From contig JAHBSP010000001.1 in NCBI GenBank assembly GCA_019639055.1, forward strand, positions 1 through 55,627: 55,627 nucleotides of DNA, read 5' to 3'. Shown piece by piece: positions 14,942-23,604 of this stretch; the first letter of the stretch is position 1, and each line of letters begins with the position of its first letter. The position numbers and the translations under genes were made by a program. This stretch comes from Microbacteriaceae bacterium (GTDB taxonomy: Bacteria > Actinomycetota > Actinomycetes > Actinomycetales > Microbacteriaceae). The notes under the pieces were generated by a model. That model was not told where the DNA came from, did no database searches, and saw only the letters and a program-made list of their open reading frames with translations.

Positions 14942-17173
14942 ATGAACAATGAAGTTAGTAACAAAGTAGTTATAAGTTCAAAACATTCACAACTCAAAAA
15001 GCTCTTGGGGATCTCAGGAATTGCAGCTCTGCTCATTACTGGAAGCGTAAATGTTGTAGCAAACGCGGTTTCTGTGAGTGAACTTCTCACTCACTATTCT
15101 CAAATAGGCACAACTAGTAGCGACCAATGGCAGGCTACGAACCTTTCAGGTATAAGCATTGTCGAAGATGTCACGAAAGGGGAGGTTCTCCAACTAACCT
15201 CAACCAGTTCGCAGAGAACAGGGCTGATGCACCACACTTCTTCCAATACTTTTGCTCCATTAGACGGGTATCTTGAGCAGACCAATCCGCTAAATGTTTT
15301 TTCTGGAGGATCAACCAGTTCAACTGTCCCAGCTAGTGATGTATTTTCACTATCGGTAAGAGTTATTTCTGGAACTCCTGAGCTCTACTACAACTTCATT
15401 TGGGAGTATACCGAGACTTTTGTCAGACCGGATATCGCAACCACTAATTTTGTAGAAGTAAGTTGCAAACTTTCGGACGACTACGCACTTAGCAATGACT
15501 GGACTTCTATTAACTGGCGTGATGGGGAACTGATCGGGCACTGTTCTAAGTTCGTACTTGCAAATGATATTTCGATTGAGGGATATTACAGCTTTGATGC
15601 CAGAACTTACCAAGGTGGAGTTGAATACTCCGGTGATTTTGCAGATTATCCGAATAACCTAGATTTCGGCATTACAGGTGCGGTATCAGCAGTTGCAGGT
15701 ATTGGTTTCAGTGTTTCTGGTGACGGAACAGCGCAATTTGCCGATATCTCAGTACGTGATTACAAGCTTTCATTTACCAATGAGTTATTGAATAGTTTGA
15801 CTCTAAACCCTGGCGACGATATCACTGTTGCAGTAAGAGCAATTGAAAATGGTGGCACAATAGTGCTTAATTCAGGTACATATAACTTGACCAGTCTCGA
15901 TCTTTTCCAGAAATCAGTTGGAATCGTTGGTGTTGGTGAAGTCGTAATTCAGCAGACAGATGATTTAGGTACCGGAAAACTCTTTAATGTCAGAGGAACC
16001 GACGCGGTTATTTTTGAGAACCTAACTCTGAGGGGTAACGACAATACTGTTCGTAGAACTACCGCAATCGACATAAATAGTTCTAGCAATATTGCTTTAA
16101 GTAATGTCCGTATTGAAGGGTTTACCAAGAATGGTGTCTCGGTTACAGCTAAGTTCGATGACACCTTTGGAGTGCTCTCTAAAAACATCACTTTTAACAA
16201 TGTGAGTATCGACGATGTCGATTGGGCGGCTATTGCTTTTTATCCGGTAAGTAGCAAAGCGGTAAATGAACCTATTGATGGAGTTGTATTTAAAGGCACA
16301 ACTAGCATCAAAAACTCTCAATATGGTATTCAATTTGCAGATTCTGCAACTGATGCGCTAATTTCCGGTGCAGACGGTGCAAAAATTGCTCTTGGCAAGG
16401 TTGTCTTTGCAGGCAATGACGCAAACGTTTCAAACAATAATGCAACCAAGCTTTCCCTGCTTGATACTTCAACAATCAATGGCAAGGCAGTAAGTTCAAG
16501 TGATTTCCCTGGCAGTAACGTAGAAATCATCAGAACTAGCAATCCTGGCACTGGTGGGGGATCTTCTAGTTCTCCAAGCACACCTGTTAATAGTGGAACA
16601 AATACACCGCCACAACCTCAGCCAGATGTTGAAGCAGGGCCTGTGGCAGAACCTCCTGCTCAGGATTCTGCGGGTCTTGCTGATTTGTTGTCCAACGCCG
16701 GAGTTGATCCTGAAGCTTCAGCTCAGAAATTCGACACTCCATCCTCGAACCCGCTTAATAACTTTGACCCAAGCAAGCCGCTAACAGGTCAATTGCCGTG
16801 GACAGGTAACGACAACATGGTTGATGTTTATGCTTACTCAACCCCTGTCTTCATTGGCAGTTTCCCTGTAGTAAATGGCAAAGTTCAGCTCAGTAATGTT
16901 GATCTGTCTGCTCTGGGCCTTGGTGACCATCACCTAGTATTTATTGGACAGAGTAGTGGTCAGGTGGATGCGTTACCTTTGACCCTGGTCTCAACGGTGG
17001 AACCGCCTACCGTGATTCCTGATCCCGTCACTCCCGATGTAATTGATGATGGAAATAACGCTTCCAATGGTCAGTTCTTGCTCTGGGGAGGTCTACTCCT
17101 TGTAGTTGCAATTGCCGCAGTTGCGGTGATTCTAGTCAGGAAGCGAGCTGGTAACCCAAATAGGCAGCAATAG
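14942..17173 (+). CDS. Membrane-anchored beta-helix surface protein
   Basis: A 743-residue exported protein. A long signal sequence (hydrophobic ISGIAALLITGSVNVVANAVS near residues 25-45) is followed by a lectin-like beta domain. A right-handed parallel beta-helix from about residue 290 to 520 comes next (IVLNSGTYNLTSLDLF, IFENLTLRGNDNTVRR, IALSNVRIEGFTKNGVSV). A Gly/Ser/Pro-rich linker, a small domain (VDVYAYSTPVFIGSFPVV, GDHHLVFIGQSSG) and a C-terminal helix with RKR tail follow, so it is anchored in the membrane facing out. Substrate binding or adhesion is likely. Its last 38 nt overlap the 3' end of the convergent crcB gene. Confidence 0.82.
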   Translation: MNNEVSNKVVISSKHSQLKKLLGISGIAALLITGSVNVVANAVSVSELLTHYSQIGTTSSDQWQATNLSGISIVEDVTKGEVLQLTSTSSQRTGLMHHTSSNTFAPLDGYLEQTNPLNVFSGGSTSSTVPASDVFSLSVRVISGTPELYYNFIWEYTETFVRPDIATTNFVEVSCKLSDDYALSNDWTSINWRDGELIGHCSKFVLANDISIEGYYSFDARTYQGGVEYSGDFADYPNNLDFGITGAVSAVAGIGFSVSGDGTAQFADISVRDYKLSFTNELLNSLTLNPGDDITVAVRAIENGGTIVLNSGTYNLTSLDLFQKSVGIVGVGEVVIQQTDDLGTGKLFNVRGTDAVIFENLTLRGNDNTVRRTTAIDINSSSNIALSNVRIEGFTKNGVSVTAKFDDTFGVLSKNITFNNVSIDDVDWAAIAFYPVSSKAVNEPIDGVVFKGTTSIKNSQYGIQFADSATDALISGADGAKIALGKVVFAGNDANVSNNNATKLSLLDTSTINGKAVSSSDFPGSNVEIIRTSNPGTGGGSSSSPSTPVNSGTNTPPQPQPDVEAGPVAEPPAQDSAGLADLLSNAGVDPEASAQKFDTPSSNPLNNFDPSKPLTGQLPWTGNDNMVDVYAYSTPVFIGSFPVVNGKVQLSNVDLSALGLGDHHLVFIGQSSGQVDALPLTLVSTVEPPTVIPDPVTPDVIDDGNNASNGQFLLWGGLLLVVAIAAVAVILVRKRAGNPNRQQ

Positions 17174-17504
17174 CGCATAGCAAAAGCATTCCGAAGGCGT
17201 AAATAACACCTGCCAAAACCCGTCGCTCTTTCAAAAGTTTAGTGGTGTCAAGGCTGGCGGTGCTGAAAGTGGTATAACCACCGAAGAAACCGACTGTGAG
17301 CACAGTTACTAAATAGGGATCATTGAATGGGAATCCCAAAATGAAACCCAGCCCGAAGGAACCGGTAATATTCACAAGCATTAACCAGATGGGAAAGCGC
17401 ATTCTTTCGCTGGTGCTTTTGAGCGCTTCATGCACAATCTGCCTAACGGCAGCACCTGCACCACCTGCCAAAGCCACAGAGATAACTAGAACCAGATCAG
17501 TCAT
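17136..17504 (-). CDS. crcB: Fluoride channel subunit CrcB/Fluc (second)
   Basis: A 122-residue membrane protein with four hydrophobic helices. Signature sequences of the Fluc family are GGAGAAVRQIV, PIWLMLVNITGSFGLGFILG and GFFGGYTTFSTASLDT. Fluc channels are dual-topology dimers exporting fluoride passively; actinobacteria often encode two subunits that form a heterodimer. It overlaps the upstream crcB by 8 nt (17497-17504) and converges on the surface protein with a 38-nt coding overlap. Confidence 0.93.
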   Translation of the reverse strand: MTDLVLVISVALAGGAGAAVRQIVHEALKSTSERMRFPIWLMLVNITGSFGLGFILGFPFNDPYLVTVLTVGFFGGYTTFSTASLDTTKLLKERRVLAGVIYAFGMLLLCAIAAYLGYQLAS

Positions 17505-17919
17505 TAGCTCTGCCGTTCTCAGTATTTCTAGCGAAGGTTTTCGCCAGGTGCAAACCTAGCCAGCAGGCAATAACTCCTGCAACAACCGAGCCAATTCCGT
17601 AGCAGAGTGTGAGCACAATGTCGCTGCTGTCAATTAGCCTTGCATTTTCGAAAGCGAATAGGGAGTAGGTAGTAAAACCTCCCAGCACACCGGAGCCGAA
17701 AATGCGATAAAGGTCTGTAGCACCTTCAGGGTCACGTTTGCGACGTTTCACCAGAATCGCGTAGAGGATGCCTATCAGGAAGGAGCCGAGTACATTTACT
17801 AGGAAGGTCGATGTCGGGAAGTCACCCACATTTGGTACTGTCATTGCGATGGCGAAACGCACAAGTGTCCCTAAGGTACCCCCTAGAAACACTAAGAAAA
17901 TAGTTTTGAAGAAATTCAT
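17497..17919 (-). CDS. crcB: Fluoride channel subunit CrcB/Fluc (first)
   Basis: A 140-residue paralogue of the downstream subunit: GGTLGTLVRFAIAM, FPTSTFLVNVLGSFLIGILYA and GVLGGFTTYSLFAFENARL. A basic loop (VKRRKRDPEGATD) between helices 2 and 3 is unlike the other subunit; opposite charge distribution fits antiparallel pairing of the two. It starts the two-gene operon. No fluoride riboswitch could be recognised in the 85 nt upstream. Confidence 0.92.
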   Translation of the reverse strand: MNFFKTIFLVFLGGTLGTLVRFAIAMTVPNVGDFPTSTFLVNVLGSFLIGILYAILVKRRKRDPEGATDLYRIFGSGVLGGFTTYSLFAFENARLIDSSDIVLTLCYGIGSVVAGVIACWLGLHLAKTFARNTENGRAND

Positions 17920-18003
17920 TCAAAGGTATCCTACATAAAATCTTTAAAAATCTAAGATTTATATGTCGGGTTTAACAAAACCATTTTTATTACCTTGAAC
18001 AAT

Positions 18004-18042
18004 AAAACCGGCTCATCCAAAGGTCAGAGATGAGCCGGTTTT
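18004..18042. terminator. Bidirectional intrinsic terminator after the KstD gene
   Basis: A perfect 14-bp stem AAAACCGGCTCATC/GATGAGCCGGTTTT with an 11-nt loop sits 11 nt after the KstD-like gene stop (minus strand). T-runs flank both ends, so it ends transcription in either direction and insulates the crcB genes. Confidence 0.9.
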
Positions 18043-18052
18043 TAGTTTTAGG

Positions 18053-19702
18053 CTACTTAGACTTTCCTGCTGCGTGCTCGCCAGCTAGCCAACCGAATGT
18101 AAGCGCTGGGCCGATTGTTGCTCCAGGACCGGGGTAGGTGCGTCCCATTACCGAAGCGGTGGTGTTACCGCCGGAGTAGAACCCTTCAATAACCTTGCCG
18201 TTCTTATCTAGTACACGGGCGTGCTCGTCGGTAACGAGTCCACCTTTAGTACCGAGGTCAGTTGGCACGAAGTAGTATGCCCGGAATGGGCCCTTCTCAA
18301 TCGTTCCTAAGTTCGGATTTGGCTTTAGCCAAGGGTCTGAGTAGTAGTTGTCATATGCTGAGTCGCCTCGCTTGAAGTCAAGGTCCTTGCCGGTCTTTGC
18401 GTAACCGTTGAATTTTTCAATGGTTGCTTTTAGACCTTCTGGGTTTACATTGATCTTCTTTGCTAGTTCTTCGATAGTGTCAGCCTCGACAAGCCAGCCG
18501 CGGTCAATATACTTCTGCTTTGCGCCAAGAGTTCCAGAGAACAGGTAACGCTTGATGTGTCGCTGATCGACTACCAACCAGGTTGGGATTGTTCCAGTTT
18601 TCTTGTTGTTTTCAAGGATGTGGTGACCTAAGTCAACATAGGACTCAGACTCGTTTGCGTAGCGATTACCATCGGCATCAACCATTATTGAGTGAGGCAT
18701 TGATCGCTCCCAAACTGCGAATCCTCCACGGTTTTCCAGGTCAGGGTTTGGTAGTCCTGCACCCCACCATGCGTCATCCATTAGGTCTAGTGCTGCACCG
18801 ACTTCTTCACCCATGACGATACCGTCACCCCGGTCGTCTGGGTTAGCAACAGACCAACCGGGGATGCCGTGGTACTTTTCGCGCCATTCTTTGTTGTTAG
18901 CGAAGCCACCAACACCAAAGTAGACACCATTATTTGCTTTGTAGCGTAGGGTTTTTCCTTCGTGTTCAACTTCAAGACCAACAACGCGTCCATTTTCTAC
19001 AACCAGTTTCTTAGCTGGGGTAGATAGCTCGACTGGAATATTGTATTTCTTGATAATCAACATCAGCCGTGCGGTTAGGCCGGTTCCCATTCCGCGAAGC
19101 TTCCGTCCGGTGATGGCACCAAGTAAGCTGCGGCCGACAAGTCTGGCACCACGCCAGAAACCTGAAATGCTGCTCCATGCACGAGCAAGTTCGTACACGT
19201 CATCAGTCATCACGGGGAGAGGCATACCCATTTCAGAGGATCGACTCTTGCCGAACCAGTCGCCGAGCTTTTTAACGTTGACCGGCTTCACCTCAAGTGT
19301 GCGGCCGATCTTTCCGCCGGGAAGCTCCGGATAGTAGTCAGGGTATTTGGTTCCACGCACCCAAGGGATACCTTCACCCTCAAGTTCCTTGATCATTCGA
19401 GGACCGTTTAAAACGAATGCCTCGCGCCGTGCCTCATTTGAAGCAGGACCAGTGTATTCAACACACTGTTTGAAGTATTCGAGCGCTTCCTCAGTGCTAT
19501 CAGAGGACTTCTTCCTCATGATGTGGTTATTTGGAATCCAAACACCACCACCGGAGTAGAGTGTCGAACCACCCCACATGGTTGATTTTTCAACAATGAG
19601 CACATCTAGCCCATTACGCTTTGCACTGATGGCTGCGGCCATTGCAGCGGCACCGGTGCCTGCGACTAGGAAATCTACTTCCTTATCCCAGTTAGTTGCC
19701 AT
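18053..19702 (-). CDS. FAD-dependent 3-ketosteroid delta-1-dehydrogenase-like protein
   Basis: A 549-residue flavoprotein. The dinucleotide-binding start is DFLVAGTGAAAMAAAISAK with the FAD glutamate in VLIVEKS, then WGGSTLYSGGGVWIPNNH. The C-terminal FAD loop YFVPTDLGTKGGLVTDEHARV and the signature GRTYPGPGATIGPALTFG (with a Tyr-Pro-Gly-Pro-Gly active loop) are those of KstD enzymes, which introduce a C1-C2 double bond into 3-ketosteroids. Related fumarate-reductase-like oxidases cannot be excluded. GGAGA lies before the ATG. It follows an SDR gene by 18 nt and is probably co-transcribed with it. Confidence 0.85.
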   Translation of the reverse strand: MATNWDKEVDFLVAGTGAAAMAAAISAKRNGLDVLIVEKSTMWGGSTLYSGGGVWIPNNHIMRKKSSDSTEEALEYFKQCVEYTGPASNEARREAFVLNGPRMIKELEGEGIPWVRGTKYPDYYPELPGGKIGRTLEVKPVNVKKLGDWFGKSRSSEMGMPLPVMTDDVYELARAWSSISGFWRGARLVGRSLLGAITGRKLRGMGTGLTARLMLIIKKYNIPVELSTPAKKLVVENGRVVGLEVEHEGKTLRYKANNGVYFGVGGFANNKEWREKYHGIPGWSVANPDDRGDGIVMGEEVGAALDLMDDAWWGAGLPNPDLENRGGFAVWERSMPHSIMVDADGNRYANESESYVDLGHHILENNKKTGTIPTWLVVDQRHIKRYLFSGTLGAKQKYIDRGWLVEADTIEELAKKINVNPEGLKATIEKFNGYAKTGKDLDFKRGDSAYDNYYSDPWLKPNPNLGTIEKGPFRAYYFVPTDLGTKGGLVTDEHARVLDKNGKVIEGFYSGGNTTASVMGRTYPGPGATIGPALTFGWLAGEHAAGKSK

Positions 19703-19720
19703 TATCTTCTCCTGTTTTGT

Positions 19721-20521
19721 TTAGCCGAGTAGGCTTCCCATTTTCTTTGCAATAAGCTCAGTAGCTTTTCGAGGACTAAAACGCTTCATCTTGTCTAGAG
19801 CAGCAGCATCCCCACCGATCATGGCGCGGAACTTACCCTTCTCGACCGCTGTGATAATCACTGCTGCAGCATCCTTTGCCGAAGTCATCTTGAAAGGTGT
19901 AGTTTCAGCGGATTCGCCACCCGGGTTTTCGACACCGGAATTCTTAGTGATATCTGTGGCGATTGCGCCAGGGTAGATGGCTGTCACCTGCACATTAGTG
20001 CCCATGAGCTCCGCATAAAGCGCTTCGGTAAGGAGCGCAACGGCCGCTTTGGATGCGCCATACACTGCCTGACCAGGAACTGCCGCGAAACCACCCATGC
20101 TAGATACGTTCAGGATGGCTGCTTCCGGGCGAGTGATGAGGTGAGGCAAGAATGTCTTGACCACGTTAACTACGCCATAGAAGTTGACGTTCATGACCTT
20201 TTCGACTTCTTCGTAGGGAAGGTCAATAACTTTGACGAATTTTTGGATAACACCAGCGATATTGAGTACACCATCTACTGCACCATGGAGTTTGATTGCT
20301 TCCTCAGCAAACTTTTCCACACCTGCACGGTCGGTGATGTTTACCACGTGGGTGGAGAGTCTGTCGCCAGCATTTGCTAAGCGGGCAGTCTCTGCAAGGC
20401 CGTCCTTGCTCAGGTCTAGTGTCGCAACACGGGCACCTTTTGCAAGAAGCCCAAGCACAACTTCACGCGCGATGCCGTTTCCGCCACCGGTTACCACAAA
20501 GGTTTTTTCTGAAATTTTCAT
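19721..20521 (-). CDS. Short-chain dehydrogenase/reductase
   Basis: A 266-residue classical SDR. The cofactor site TGGGNGIAREVVLG is at residues 12-25, an Asp follows strand 2 (ATLDLSKDG, suggesting NAD), NIAGV is near 90, and the catalytic Ser-Tyr-Lys is in LNVSSMGG and VYGASKAAV. The YPGAIATDI segment completes the fold. It oxidises or reduces an alcohol/ketone; next to a KstD-like gene it may act on a steroid or other alicyclic hydroxyl group. The ATG at 20521 has a leaderless-type promoter and an operator-like palindrome upstream. Confidence 0.9.
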   Translation of the reverse strand: MKISEKTFVVTGGGNGIAREVVLGLLAKGARVATLDLSKDGLAETARLANAGDRLSTHVVNITDRAGVEKFAEEAIKLHGAVDGVLNIAGVIQKFVKVIDLPYEEVEKVMNVNFYGVVNVVKTFLPHLITRPEAAILNVSSMGGFAAVPGQAVYGASKAAVALLTEALYAELMGTNVQVTAIYPGAIATDITKNSGVENPGGESAETTPFKMTSAKDAAAVIITAVEKGKFRAMIGGDAAALDKMKRFSPRKATELIAKKMGSLLG

Positions 20522-20527
20522 ACTTAA

Positions 20528-20558
20528 ATTCTACCCCATTATTCCGGTTCGGGAATAA
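20528..20558 (-). promoter_or_regulatory. Leaderless promoter and palindromic operator of the SDR-KstD operon
   Basis: On the minus strand TAGAAT (20533-20528) lies exactly 6 nt before the ATG. Just upstream, an inverted repeat TTATTCC-N6-GGAATAA spans 20539-20558 and covers the -18 to -37 region, where a repressor would block RNA polymerase. Its size fits a TetR-family operator. No regulator gene is in the window. Confidence 0.55.
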
Positions 20559-20605
20559 AAAGAAATTATGAAAAAACAAACCGAGTACTGTCAGTTTTTA
20601 ACTGT

Positions 20606-20863
20606 TTAGAGCATCCCTAATTCACGCAGTTTTGCTTCAACGTCCTGGTTACTTGGTTCCACGTGATGAGTGCCATCAGGGTAAACAACCACAGGGATAT
20701 TTGTGCGTCCGGAAATTGCACGCGCCTCGTCAGCGGCACCGTCAACTTCTACGGTGTCAATCCATTCGTAAGGGATTTGTAGTTCGTTGAGTTGTTTCTT
20801 GGTTCGTCTGCAGTCACCGCACCAGTCGGCACCAAACATTACTAGGGACTTTGTTTCACTCAT
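20606..20863 (-). CDS. Mycoredoxin/glutaredoxin-like thiol oxidoreductase
   Basis: An 85-residue thioredoxin-fold protein. The active site is CGDC in MFGADWCGDCRRTKKQL at residues 9-25, and the cis-Pro loop is NIPVVVYPDG. Actinobacteria lacking glutathione use mycoredoxins that act with mycothiol; the length and the R-R-T-K after the CxxC fit that group, though Mrx1 itself has CGYC. TAGAAT at 20875-20870 followed by 6 nt precedes the ATG, so the transcript is probably leaderless. It is divergent from the PgeF-like gene. Confidence 0.88.
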   Translation of the reverse strand: MSETKSLVMFGADWCGDCRRTKKQLNELQIPYEWIDTVEVDGAADEARAISGRTNIPVVVYPDGTHHVEPSNQDVEAKLRELGML

Positions 20864-20869
20864 ATTTCA

Positions 20870-20875
20870 ATTCTA
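20870..20875 (-). promoter_or_regulatory. Leaderless -10 box of the mycoredoxin-like gene
   Basis: TAGAAT on the minus strand with exactly 6 nt to the ATG at 20863. The same hexamer and spacing are used by the neighbouring SDR gene. Confidence 0.55.
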
Positions 20876-20899
20876 AATATTAAGCTTGAGGATGTGTTG

Positions 20900-21574
20900 G
20901 TGAAATTTTCAAAGGTGAGTGACGGCTCAATGCTAAACCGTGGGAATTTCAGCGATTCAGAAGTGCGAGCAAATCGTGAGCGTTTCTTGGCGAGCAATGT
21001 CCTCGATATTGATCAGACCGCCCTTGTGACAATTATGTACAACGATGAAGTTTCTTACACGCACTATGAGGAAGTTAATCCACAACAGCTTGGCAAGACA
21101 ATCAGGGGAGATTTAGAAGTTCCTCAAGTCGCAGATGCACTAATCACCACCGATCCAAAAGTTACTATTTTTCTTGCACTTGCTGACTGTGTCGGGACTG
21201 TTCTTTATTCACCTCGTGAGCAAGTGTTAATGGTTTCACACCTCGGTAGGCACAGCCTCGAACAAAACGGTGGGTTCCTTTCAGTTCAGAAACTCGTTAG
21301 TGACTATGGGGTTGATTCTGCAGAGCTGCAGGTTTGGCTAAGTCCTGCTCCGAGCAAAGAGTCATACCAAATTTGGAAACTCGGGGGAGCGGGCATGAAG
21401 GAGACTGTTTTCGCCCAACTTCAGGACGCTGGTGTGAAGTTAGAAAACATAGTCGACAACCCCGCAGAGACTGACAAGAGTGAAGAATACTTCTCTCACA
21501 GTCAATTCAAAGCTGGTAATAGAGAAGCGGATGGGCGTTTTGCAGTGATAGCCAATATGGGAGCCGGTAAGTAA
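20900..21574 (+). CDS. PgeF/YfiH-like (laccase-domain) protein
   Basis: A 224-residue protein of the multicopper-polyphenol-oxidase-like family, whose members hydrolyse misincorporated amino acids from peptidoglycan precursors or act as purine nucleosidases. The Asp-Cys of the metal site is in LALADCVGTVLYSP and the His in VLMVSHLGRHS; the usual HAGWRG is changed to HLGRHS, and the later Cys-Tyr motif is absent. The GTG at 20900 is preferred because GAGGA ends 7 nt upstream; a start at 20894 is also possible. Divergent from the mycoredoxin gene. Confidence 0.78.
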   Translation: MKFSKVSDGSMLNRGNFSDSEVRANRERFLASNVLDIDQTALVTIMYNDEVSYTHYEEVNPQQLGKTIRGDLEVPQVADALITTDPKVTIFLALADCVGTVLYSPREQVLMVSHLGRHSLEQNGGFLSVQKLVSDYGVDSAELQVWLSPAPSKESYQIWKLGGAGMKETVFAQLQDAGVKLENIVDNPAETDKSEEYFSHSQFKAGNREADGRFAVIANMGAGK

Positions 21575-21613
21575 ACTGGGTTTACACCGCACTTATTTAT
21601 GGAGGTTCCGCAA

Positions 21614-23524
21614 TTGGATTTGACCAAGAAACGCATTTCTCTAGGCTTCCTGTTCGGTGCGCTATTGGCAGTTTTAGCTCTGTTGCTGGTTCCTGCCCCA
21701 CACGCCAAGGCTTCTGTTGAGGACTTCTATTTTTCGTCACTGGAAGTTGACTATTACTTAGGGGTAAATCCAGGTGCTAATAAATCACAGGTGTTAATCG
21801 TTGAGCACTGGGTGGCAGTTTTCCCTGATTATGACCAAAATCGTGGCATTATTCGCTCAGTTTCGGAATTTGACGGTTTCTACAGCACGAATCCGCAGGT
21901 GCATTCAATTGTGAACGAACGTGGTGAACCAATCTACTTCTATACGGAATCTGAAGATGATGAACTGCGGATAATTATTGATGACGATACTTATAAGCAC
22001 GGAGAGACTCACTACATAATCAGTTACACGATGGACAACATTGTGAGAGATTTTGAAGACGGTAGCGAGTTTTATCCAAATGTGAACCCACCCCAGACTC
22101 CTCAACCAATTTTGCAACTTGAAGCGCGCATTCATATTGCAGGCGATTTAGCCACGGGGTTAGATGATAGAACCGCATGCTGGGCTGGTCCTCAAGGAAC
22201 AACCGAAAGTTCGCGGTGCACGGTATCCAGTACGGTAGCCGACGATAGCGTCTGGCCAGAACTTGCCCCTGCAAAAGGAAACGAGGCATCAGTAATAGTT
22301 GCGAAGGTTGCTGGCGGAACCAACTCCAATGAGGTCTTCTCGGTGGATATTGGTTTTGCTCCCGGAACATTCCCTGAAAGGACGATGCCCTCTCAATTTT
22401 GGGCTGGGTTATGGTCGGGAATCGTTGCCGTGGCAATGACAATTCTGCAGTTGATTCGCTCAATTCTTGATCGTCTTAAATACAACAGGAAGATGCCAAA
22501 GCCGATTATCGCGCAGTATCTACCGCCAAAAGAAGGCATAGTTGCTTCGTCTGTGGTGATGGGTAAGTGGTTTAGCGCTCTCCCAACTCTTGTAATTGAC
22601 CTTGTGGTGAATAAGCAGGTAAAAGTGGTCACCAAATCTGGCAGAGAATTTACTTCTGATAAAGAGAAAGCAAAGAGCAGAGATTTTGCGATTATGCCTA
22701 CCGGTGCTCCGACTAGAAATGGTGACGATGCGAAAATTCTGGAGGCGGTATTCGGGCCAAACTACACATCCGATACCAAAGTCAACTTGGGCACAGTAAG
22801 TGACGCTAGAGCTAAACGAATCTCTGTGATGCGCAATGAATTCGTTAAAGGGGTGAAGGATTCAAACCTTTACACAGACAAGCCAAAGAACGGCATGCTC
22901 GGTCTGTGGATGTTCCTAATAACACTGGTTGCCTTTGGTGCCATGCTTTATTTCGGTGCATATGCTCCGCTTCCAGGGTGGCTGGTTCCACTAACAGTAA
23001 TTATTGCTGGTTTAGGAAATATTTCGGCAGCTATCACTTCATCGCCTTCTAGGCAGCTTAGTGCTGATGGAATGGCACTACGCTGGCACGTTTTAGGTAT
23101 CCGCGACTACATAAAACTTGCCGAGGCAGATAGATTCAGGATGCTCCAAGCACCAATGACCGCGGATCGCAAGCAGGAACGCGCAACAGGCTACAATCCT
23201 TGGACAGAATCTGGGCAGGCACTTGCAACACCAGATCCACAGTATGTTTTGAACCTTTACGAGAAGCTGCTTCCATATGCAGTTCTGTTTGGTATTGAAG
23301 GTGAGTGGCAGAAGGTGCTTGAAGATTTGAATGCGCAAATTCCTGAAGAAAATATCTCGAGCGGTTATGCTCTCGCTGGTATCTCCATGAATTCACTAAC
23401 CAGTGGCATACAGTCAACATCGTTTTCATCGAGCAGTTCCAGTGGTGGTGGCAGTTCAGGTTTCTCAGGTGGTGGCGGCTTTTCCGGTGGCGGTTTCTCT
23501 GGTGGAAGTGTTGGCGGAAGATAG
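21614..23524 (+). CDS. DUF2207 family membrane protein
   Basis: A 636-residue membrane protein. The TTG at 21614 is chosen because GGAGG lies 8 nt upstream and the signal peptide (LGFLFGALLAVLALLLVPAPHAKA) then starts normally. An extracytoplasmic beta-rich DUF2207 domain (residues 25-250) is followed by a membrane helix, a cytoplasmic part, two further helices (GLWMFLITLVAFGAMLYFG, WLVPLTVIIAGLG) and a second cytoplasmic domain. The C-terminus is a Gly/Ser/Phe tail (GFSGGGGFSGGGFSGG), usual for the family. Function unknown; envelope-linked. Confidence 0.9.
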   Translation: MDLTKKRISLGFLFGALLAVLALLLVPAPHAKASVEDFYFSSLEVDYYLGVNPGANKSQVLIVEHWVAVFPDYDQNRGIIRSVSEFDGFYSTNPQVHSIVNERGEPIYFYTESEDDELRIIIDDDTYKHGETHYIISYTMDNIVRDFEDGSEFYPNVNPPQTPQPILQLEARIHIAGDLATGLDDRTACWAGPQGTTESSRCTVSSTVADDSVWPELAPAKGNEASVIVAKVAGGTNSNEVFSVDIGFAPGTFPERTMPSQFWAGLWSGIVAVAMTILQLIRSILDRLKYNRKMPKPIIAQYLPPKEGIVASSVVMGKWFSALPTLVIDLVVNKQVKVVTKSGREFTSDKEKAKSRDFAIMPTGAPTRNGDDAKILEAVFGPNYTSDTKVNLGTVSDARAKRISVMRNEFVKGVKDSNLYTDKPKNGMLGLWMFLITLVAFGAMLYFGAYAPLPGWLVPLTVIIAGLGNISAAITSSPSRQLSADGMALRWHVLGIRDYIKLAEADRFRMLQAPMTADRKQERATGYNPWTESGQALATPDPQYVLNLYEKLLPYAVLFGIEGEWQKVLEDLNAQIPEENISSGYALAGISMNSLTSGIQSTSFSSSSSSGGGSSGFSGGGGFSGGGFSGGSVGGR

Positions 23525-23604
23525 CAGATCTTCGTGAATATCTTTTTTATTGCAAAGCGACTATTTTAGAGACAAGTTCCTAAAGAGGGGAAGGTATAAA
23601 ACGA

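Noticed and set aside
16797..16811. LPWTG in the surface protein as a sortase signal
   Set aside because: It lies about 120 residues before the C-terminus and is followed by a folded domain, not by a hydrophobic helix; the real anchor is the C-terminal helix with an RKR tail.
17920..18003. Fluoride riboswitch upstream of crcB
   Set aside because: The reverse complement of this spacer lacks the conserved GG-GATGG core and pseudoknot partner; it is only AT-rich.
23440..23520. DNA repeat in the 3' end of the DUF2207 gene
   Set aside because: It encodes the Gly/Ser/Phe tail usual in this family; the repetition is a protein-composition effect.
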